The notes beneath the pieces are model-generated. The model did not search any database. It had not been told where the DNA came from and was given only the letters and a program-made list of their open reading frames with translations. A program made the position numbers and the translations under genes. DNA of 64,000 bases. It comes from Sphagnum magellanicum. Taxonomy: Eukaryota; Streptophyta; Sphagnopsida; Sphagnales; Sphagnaceae. Of this stretch, positions 57,391 to 64,000 are shown piece after piece. Within the stretch, counting starts at the first letter, position 1. The number at the start of each line of letters is the position of its first letter. The DNA is taken from NCBI GenBank assembly GCA_021904315.1, contig CM038921.1, forward strand, positions 12,368,146 to 12,432,145, read 5' to 3'.

Positions 57391-60300
57391 TTACAACAAA
57401 CTAGTGGAGGTTCTTAGGCTTCTCACTATACCTAGCTACCATGCTAAATGAATATGTTATATCAAGTTGTGTCATCATTATAGCATACATCAAGCTCCCA
57501 ACTACTTCTTTGTAAGGAAACTGGACTTCCTCACCTTTTAATCTAACTTCAACACTAAATAACATATGTGTATCAAAGGGAGTAGTGAGAGGATTAGCAT
57601 TCTCCATCCCAAAATCCTTAATGATGTCTTTGATGTATCAACTTTGATCGATGAAAATTGAATGATTTGAAGGATTAACAATGATTTGAAATCTAACATA
57701 ATAATCTACTGATCTTTGAATGATTTCAAAAATAATCTATAGGTGGTTGAAAATATTGTGAGCTTCTTGTTCATTGAATACACACAAAATTCCATCATCC
57801 ACAAATATGGCTCAAATAGCTTTCATCACACCTTGGTTATGATAAACACAAGGATCAACTTCATTGGTCAAAAGATTGACTCCTTAAAGAATGTGTCAAA
57901 CTTGATGTTCCATTGTGTGGTTGCTTGTTTAATGTCATGTAGACTCTTTTTGAATCTACAAACAAGTGTTTTTTCACCAAGTTGCACGTAATTTTTAAGT
58001 TGTATCATGTAGATTTCTTCTACTAAATCTCCATTGAAAAAAATAGTACGAATGTCAAAGTGATGGATATGCATTTTGTGAGTAACAACTAGTGTAAGAA
58101 CAAGTTGAATAGAATCACTCCTCACCACTAGAAAGTATGTCTTTGTAAAATCTATGCCAACCTTTTGTGAGTACACCTTTTTGCAATTAACCAAACCTTG
58201 TAGTGTTCAATGGAGCCATTAAACTTGTATTTGAGTTTTTAAACCCATTTACATCAAACAATTGCTCTCCTTGTTAGCAATGGTACGAGTCCCCATGTTC
58301 CATTTTTGAGTAGGGAAGCATATTAGTCATCCATGGCTACTTTCCATGATGAAACATTAGGAGATTTGAAAGCTTCTTTAACAATTTGAAGCTTTAGTTG
58401 GAGTTTTTGACATGATTCCATCAAACCAACAAATGAATTATGTATGTTAATAGTGTTGTGAACTCGTGTGTTGGTCACCATGATGTTATGAATGTCCTTG
58501 TAGCATTGCAAAATGGGTTTTCTAGAGTCATGAAAATGGTTTAGTGTTTTAGGATCACAAATATCTCCCACTACTTCATCATTTTATATGATTTTTAGTT
58601 CTCATGCAAGTGGCAACATATTGTTTCACAGTACATGAAGTTGTTCAGTTATTCCCATAGTATGAAATTGTATGTTCCTACAATAAGAAATTGTTATACT
58701 CCCACTATTGGAGGTCGCATTAACCCCGCTGTTGGAGGTTGTGTTGCTCCCACTGCTTTTATTATAAAAGGTTGTGTTACTCTTGTGAATGTCAAAACTT
58801 GTTATACTCCCACTTGTAATAGTTCAATAGAATGTGTAGGCTTTTAAACGAAACTATTACAAGTGGATGTTTCATCAAAAATAACATTAGCACTTTTTTT
58901 TCACCTTTTTGTACCGAACTCCCAAAGTCTATAGCCCTTGCTTGTAATGTTGTATCCAATAAACACAAGTTTAGTGTTCTTAGCATCCAACTTGGAACAT
59001 CTCTATTTGTTGATGAATACATACGCAAAACGACCAAAAACTTGATAGTGCAAAACAACAGGTTTTGCTTGTTGCTAAATATCATAAGGTGTTTTGCCAC
59101 CATATGTGTTGGACTAGATTTGTTGAGAAGATACACAACAATCTGTATAGATTCCCCCCATAAGCATAGTGGAAGACCTTTAGTATAAAACATGCTATGG
59201 GCCACGTCTATAATAACTATTCTATTGTTTCTTTAAATGTATCCATTGTACTATGAGGTATATGACATACTAGCCTCATGGATTATGTTTTCAATTGCTA
59301 AAAATTGTTTGAACTATTTGCTACAAAACTCTTCACCTTGAGGTGTAGTCACATTAATGCATACACAAGTAGTTGTAATTAGTGTTTAGTTCTATGTGTT
59401 TAACATTTTGTAAAAAAATTTAAAAACTCCAAATGGAATTGCTTTTACATAATGTTATTTGCAATGTATTGGTATATATATTTCAAATATTTGAAATCAA
59501 TTTGATGAATGAAAAATACCCAAAAACACTTTGAAAACATTTTAACCAATGTTTTTAAATAGTAAAAGAACTTGTAAATGGACTTAAATTTTTCAATAAT
59601 GACATATTTTTAGCAAATTTTTGATGTAAACCATAACATAATAATGTGATGTAGACAAATTTCTATCATGTGCAATCATCTTTGAACAAAAAATAATAAC
59701 ATGCACCTCCAACTAATTTTTTTGGCATAGGCCCACAAATATCACTGTGAAAAAATGCTCCAAATATTAAACATGTTTCCTTCTTATTGGTTGTTGTATA
59801 TGATGCCTTATGTTGTTTTTCAAAAGCACATCCTTATAAAAATATGGTGTTTAATCAATGTTTGACACAATGAACCCTTGTAAGCTCTTGTGTTCATACA
59901 TGTGTCTTTATGTGCTTAAATTCACATGTCCCATGCACTCATGCCAAAGTTGAAGAATCTCTTTCCCTATCCCCTTCATGCTACTAACAAGACTAATTTG
60001 AGATTTTGGTCTCACCACTATTATGTTGAGTTTGTAAAGTCACCATTTTCTTGCACTCCTTTTAACACAATTGGACCTTTCCCTTCATTTGAACAAAGTT
60101 CACATCTATCCTTCACACCTTAAAAAGATAGGCCATTGTTTGATGTTTGACGAATGGAGAATAAATTCTTACATAGAAAACTCTCTGGAGAAGACCAAGC
60201 TTCTGTTGAGCAACTACATTTCTAAGAACCTCAATTTTTCATCAACAACCCCGCACTCATAGTTTGCAGTCATCTGCTACTATGACTAGCGATAGACCTT

Positions 60301-60800
60301 TTGGAATTGGTTTTTAACATGTAAACCAATCTAATTTATCAGTCATGTGTAGCATGACATCAAAATTTGCATACCATGTTGCAACATCTGATTCTTTTAT
60401 TTCAGCATGAGAAATTGTAGTAGAGCTCATGGTGTGTGTTGCATGTGCTGCTGCACTAAACCAATTTCTCTCAGTCTTGGATGCACTAGAAAATCCAATG
60501 GCATTTGAATGTTCAAGATGTAATGCATAACTGAGAGAAAATGCACATTCCTCCTTGTCGAAAGATGTTCTGTTGACAACATTTGCATCACTCCTTTTTG
60601 AGTCCTTCAATTTTCTCTTTAAGGGTCATTTGCATTTTTGTTATCCAATGTCCAAACTCCCCCACAATTGAAACATTTCATCGTTATTTTCAACTCTTTA
60701 ATGTGTTTGCTGTCTCATTTACTTTGTTCAAACTTGGAACTAGTACCTACCTTCATAGGAGTACTTGCAAAATGTGCAGAACATGCAACTAATGTTTTTT
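57391..60800 (-). mobile_element. Decayed Ty1/copia retrotransposon (gag-PR-IN-RT order)
   Basis: Read down the minus strand. A degenerate zinc knuckle with 'CFNCGG' lies near 60680. A protease-like region with 'HMTDKLDWFTC' lies near 60350-60310. A GAG-pre-integrase motif with 'LWHECMGHVN' lies near 59940. The integrase lies around 59350-58990, with 'GEEF', a mutated QQNG ('YNG') and 'AHSMFYTKGLPLCLWGESI'. Reverse transcriptase follows at 58190-57870, with 'GIDFTKTYFLVVRSDSI', 'FDIRTIFFNGDLVEEIYM' and 'LHDIKQATTQWN'. A later RT/RNase H junction piece lies at 57600-57401, with 'FPYKEVVGSLMYAIM' and 'YSFSMVARYSEKP'. Gag-PR-IN-RT order is diagnostic of Ty1/copia as opposed to Ty3/gypsy. Many stops and shifts make it inactive. 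LTRs were not delimited. Confidence 0.87.
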
Positions 60801-60912
60801 CTACATGTGCATAGTGCTTATTAGCAGCTTATTCAGACTGTGCAATTTTGCTGAGCCAATTTAGTATGTTGTGATTTATCTTCTTCCAATTTTACTCTGC
60901 AGGATCACATAC

Positions 60913-61269
60913 TCAGTATGTGACCCGCGAAAATATTTTTCACATCCAAGTTTAGTTTATATACTCTTTTGCAACCCCACCCATAAAATTGAAATTGGGA
61001 CATCAAATGGGTGGGGTACTACTAATAGCAAACCAACTGGACGAATCATTATGATGGGCCAATGACAAACACTGAGCTACGACTAAATCATGGTCATTAC
61101 ACTCTTTTCTGCAGGTGCACAACGTTGCTGTGCCTTTCACGAGCCATGGCAACGTGTGCAATTATGCAAAGCCAAAACCATTTTCCTAAGCCAAACTGGC
61201 ATAAGTTGGATTTTCTTCATCCAATTGTACTGTGCAGGATCATATACCAAGCACCGCTGGAGATGCTCT
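60913..61269 (+). mobile_element. MITE-like family A, copy with right TIR
   Basis: Shares the whole internal sequence with the 32670 element ('agtatgtgaccc', 'aaccccacccataaaattg', 'tagcaaacca', 'actcttttctgcaggtgcac') and ends AGCACCGCTGGAGATGCTCT at 61250-61269. The left terminal repeat is absent. A segment before it ('ttctgcaggatcacatac'-like, 60879-60910) resembles the segment before the right end ('ccaattgtactgtgcaggat', 61221-61240), so two copies may be joined here. Confidence 0.8.
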
Positions 61270-62270
61270 AAGAAGGAATGATTTAAAGCAAATTAAGGTT
61301 ATAGGTACTTTCAGATCACCACAATGAGTGGGGCTTTGGGAAATTTGTTTTTTTCTAGTTTAAGTTCTACTAATTTTAGACATCAAAAATTTGGAAAACA
61401 GGAGAAAATCATGAAAATGTGAAGCCAAAAAAATTTGTTTACAAAATTTTGCACAAATCTGAGTTTCGTTTTTAAAAGTTGCATATTCCCTGTTATTGGG
61501 ATAAAAATTTGCCAAATTTTGAAAAAAAATTTAAAAATTTCTTTCAAAACGACAAGAGATTAAACTTTTATATCTTAAGCATCTTTTGTCGAAATTTTGA
61601 CAGATAAAAAAACAAATTTATGAAAATTTCAGCAAATTAAGAAATGATTTAATTTATGCCAAAGCCACCAAGGTACTACATATTTAGTGTTAAGAACTTT
61701 CATGTTGAGTCCATTAACACCATATTAGTCATTTAAGACTTAAACTTACTTATAATGAAGATTTTATGCTAAACTAACATTCATTTAAGATTAAGCTATT
61801 GCCCATTTAACATCAAGTGCCACCCAGGATGCCACCCAAATTTTCATTTAACATTGATTTAAACATCAAGTGTGATTGCACCATAAGATTAGTCCAACTA
61901 TGAAGGAATGTCTAAGATGTCTAAGATCCCTCCTATATTCTAGTTTCACAAATATAAGGTACCTTGCAAATGTGCTAGGAAATTTTTCCCAGTGCTTTAT
62001 AGTCCAATAGAGAAGGAAGGAAACAGAAATAAGACCAAAACCAAGAATATAAGGATGCTTATGTGTGTATCATCCATCTTCCCTTGTACGTAGGTTGATA
62101 ATTGATAATCCACACTTTTTAGGAACTAATCATTTGTGGAGTAAGATTTTTGTCAACCTAGAATTGTACGAAGAGCAATAACATCCCTCCTTATTTCCTT
62201 TCCCCCAATTAATCACCTAGCAACCCTTTAGGTCATATTGTAATCAAGTTAAATATATTTGTGGTAATAA
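61270..62270. other. AT-rich intergenic DNA, no gene seen
   Basis: Low-complexity A/T-rich sequence with no coding signature. Local repeats of 'catttaaga/catttaaca' type occur around 61720-61870. Confidence 0.55.
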
Positions 62271-62638
62271 AGTTATCCGTAAAATCAGGCGATTAAGGAG
62301 CGAGAACGATGAGTTTAGGCATAATAGAGCATCAAATGCGTAATTGGGAATGAAATCTTACAAAACAAAATAACTGAGACCCAAACTAGTTTTTTTCACC
62401 AATTTTGGTGGTAAACTGAGTTTCGTCCCCTCTTTCGTTAGCGCCTCCACTGCTGCTACATATATTTTCACTGCTCCTACCCGTAGGACTACTACAATCA
62501 CTCTCAAACCTTGTGCATTAAATGCTGAGATTTAGTAAAATTTCATTACTTTGTGAATACCTCTGATCTGAAAGAGGGGATAGTGGGTGAAAGCAGAGGG
62601 AAAAGGGGATGAAAGAGAGGGTGACTTTACGGATCACT
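62271..62638 (+). mobile_element. MITE-like family B, full copy with 17-bp TIRs
   Basis: The left end is AGTTATCCGTAAAATCA (62271-62287). The right end, reverse-complemented, is AGTGATCCGTAAAGTCA (62638-62622), giving two mismatches in 17. Length is 368 bp, with no coding capacity. A second, right-truncated copy is at 42931. TAA precedes and TTA follows the element, so the target duplication is unclear. Confidence 0.85.
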
Positions 62639-63492
62639 TTAACATCTAGCATGGCTAATTGGCGAATTGAACCCCACAACCACTTTGATCAAGGTGGTTG
62701 GTTATGAATCCCAACAATTTCCATTGCATCTTTTCCCCTTAACTAGTTGTTGTATGTATTATTACAACAAAAAGTCGGGAAAGTTATCATCCAACAACCA
62801 ATCCATGATTGAATGGTAAGAGAATCTACTACATCTTTGTACTAGTTGGTTTGATCATTTTAGTTTATTTTGAACCTCCGATACCCACCTAGTTCAAATA
62901 TTGATCTTAATATAATAAATTTATCAGTTTGGTCTGATCCTTGATATCATTTGCATGTTTCATGTTATATACTACTAGTTAAAACAAATTATATATTTGC
63001 CCAAAACTGGTCCAAACCTGTGAACAATTAATTAAATCAAGAAATGTTCCATGAAGTTCCACCCAAAAAATGAATTTTAAAATCTTAGTTTGCAATAATA
63101 TTTACACCCCAAATTAAATTATTTACTAAAATAAATTAAATATCAAATCACTTGCCTTTTCTTTCACACTTCTAGAGCTTTAAGTTCTAAACTTTTAATC
63201 TAATTATTTTAAGCTATTTTTTTAAATTACTAACTATTTTTTATTGGTGTGCTTGAAAATATTTTGCACCATAATGTTCCAACTAGCCTACTTCTAACAC
63301 AAGAGGTTTAGGTACTTTTTTCAGTTTTTTCCTAAGTGGGTTGAGTGGGTTTTTTTTTGTTTTTTTGGGTTGGGGATGGGGGTGCAAATTTTCGCCACTT
63401 GTGGTTAGTTGTTCTTGTGAATGATTGGCTAACCCACCCCTTCTCAAAAAATTGAAAAGAAAAAGGAAAAAAAAAAAAAAACAAGGGGTGTG
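62639..63492. other. AT-rich intergenic DNA, no gene seen
   Basis: No coding or RNA gene signature. It contains homopolymer T and A runs (63350-63365, 63467-63480). Confidence 0.55.
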
Positions 63493-63816
63493 GCCTTGCC
63501 ATTTACATTAAAAAAAGTATCTTAAGGCAAAAGAAGAATTATGGAAACTCAAATATTTCACCATGCAAAAATATAATAATCTTCAAAAAATCCTCTAAAA
63601 AAAAAAAAACCAAAATCCTTCACGTTAGAATATTCTAACTCTGTAACTAATCTCAAGTTTGGACACAAGCCAAAATATCATTTTTCAAATTTAATCCTCA
63701 AATAAAAAATAAAAAGACCTATTATTATTATTACCTAGGGGCCTAAAAAAAACCCTTAAGCTACTATACTCTATAATAAATCTAAGCACAAATATCCTTG
63801 CCTTGGTAGGCAAGGC
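63493..63816 (-). repeat. Dispersed repeat, copy 2 (inverted relative to 4.4 kb)
   Basis: Reverse complement of the repeat at 4405-4708, with the same landmarks in the same order ('ggccttgccatttacatt', 'aaatcctctaaa', 'attattacctaggggcc', 'cttaagctactatactctat' and 'ccttggtaggcaaggc'). Divergence is moderate, with extra poly-A. Confidence 0.7.
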
Positions 63817-64000
63817 CTAAAAAGGGGCCCCAAAAAAAAAAAACAAACAAACCCAAAGGATAGATAGTTGGTCATCTGTAATTTCCACTTTGAGTATGAA
63901 CTGACAAGGCCGAACATTGTGTAATTATGTGACCGTAATTATCGACGGTGCATTATACGGTCTGGAACAGGCCCCAGTAGAACTTATTATTATTATCATC

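Overview
This window is nuclear DNA of a land plant. The coding genes are split by spliceosomal introns with GT/AG borders. The encoded proteins are plant-specific or plant-type: a FREE1/FYVE1 ESCRT protein, a FEI-type LRR receptor kinase, a COMT-type methyltransferase, a short plant metallothionein, and PPR-DYW and Ty1/copia relics. The intergenic DNA is AT-rich and full of simple repeats, minisatellites, short inverted-repeat elements and decayed retroelements. The divergent protein sequences, large introns, short-linker metallothionein and style of the PPR-DYW tail suggest a seedless vascular plant, perhaps a fern. That placement is an inference; I cannot test it here.

Layout: 0-5.3 kb is repeat-rich and holds a copia gag relic on the minus strand. 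5.35-10.0 kb is a nine-exon FREE1/FYVE1 gene (+). 11.9-13.2 kb is a three-exon metallothionein gene (-) with a 45-base middle exon and a TATA box. 13.2-31.0 kb is intergenic, with at least one MITE-like element and several minisatellites. 31.06-32.2 kb is a decayed PPR-DYW gene (-), followed by a MITE-like element. 34.5-39.26 kb is a complete 13-exon FEI-type LRR receptor kinase (-), with a strongly repetitive 5' flank up to 40.3 kb. 40.3-46.5 kb is AT-rich DNA with repeats. 46.5-48.4 kb holds two tandem broken copies of a TKL kinase (-). 49.1-50.7 kb is a broken cyclophilin gene that still shows its exon borders (+). 51.38-52.69 kb is a four-exon eEF1A lysine methyltransferase gene (-). 52.8-54.2 kb is an unidentified coding-like relic. 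54.88-56.36 kb is a three-exon COMT-like O-methyltransferase (+). 57.4-60.8 kb is a Ty1/copia relic (-) that still shows gag/PR/IN/RT order. 60.9-64 kb is repeat-rich.

Five genes can be reconstructed with all exon phases in register and no internal stop: FREE1, metallothionein, FEI, EEF1AKMT1/EFM5 and the COMT-like enzyme. They are ordinary dispersed eukaryotic genes with unrelated jobs: endosomal sorting, metal binding, cell-wall signalling, translation-factor methylation and phenolic methylation. There is no cluster logic. The most notable local features are an apparent extra zinc-ribbon segment and a GC-AG intron in FREE1, the micro-exon metallothionein, the modular 72-base LRR exons of FEI, and several short dispersed element families that recur across the window. 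I saw no CRISPR array, rRNA or convincing tRNA.
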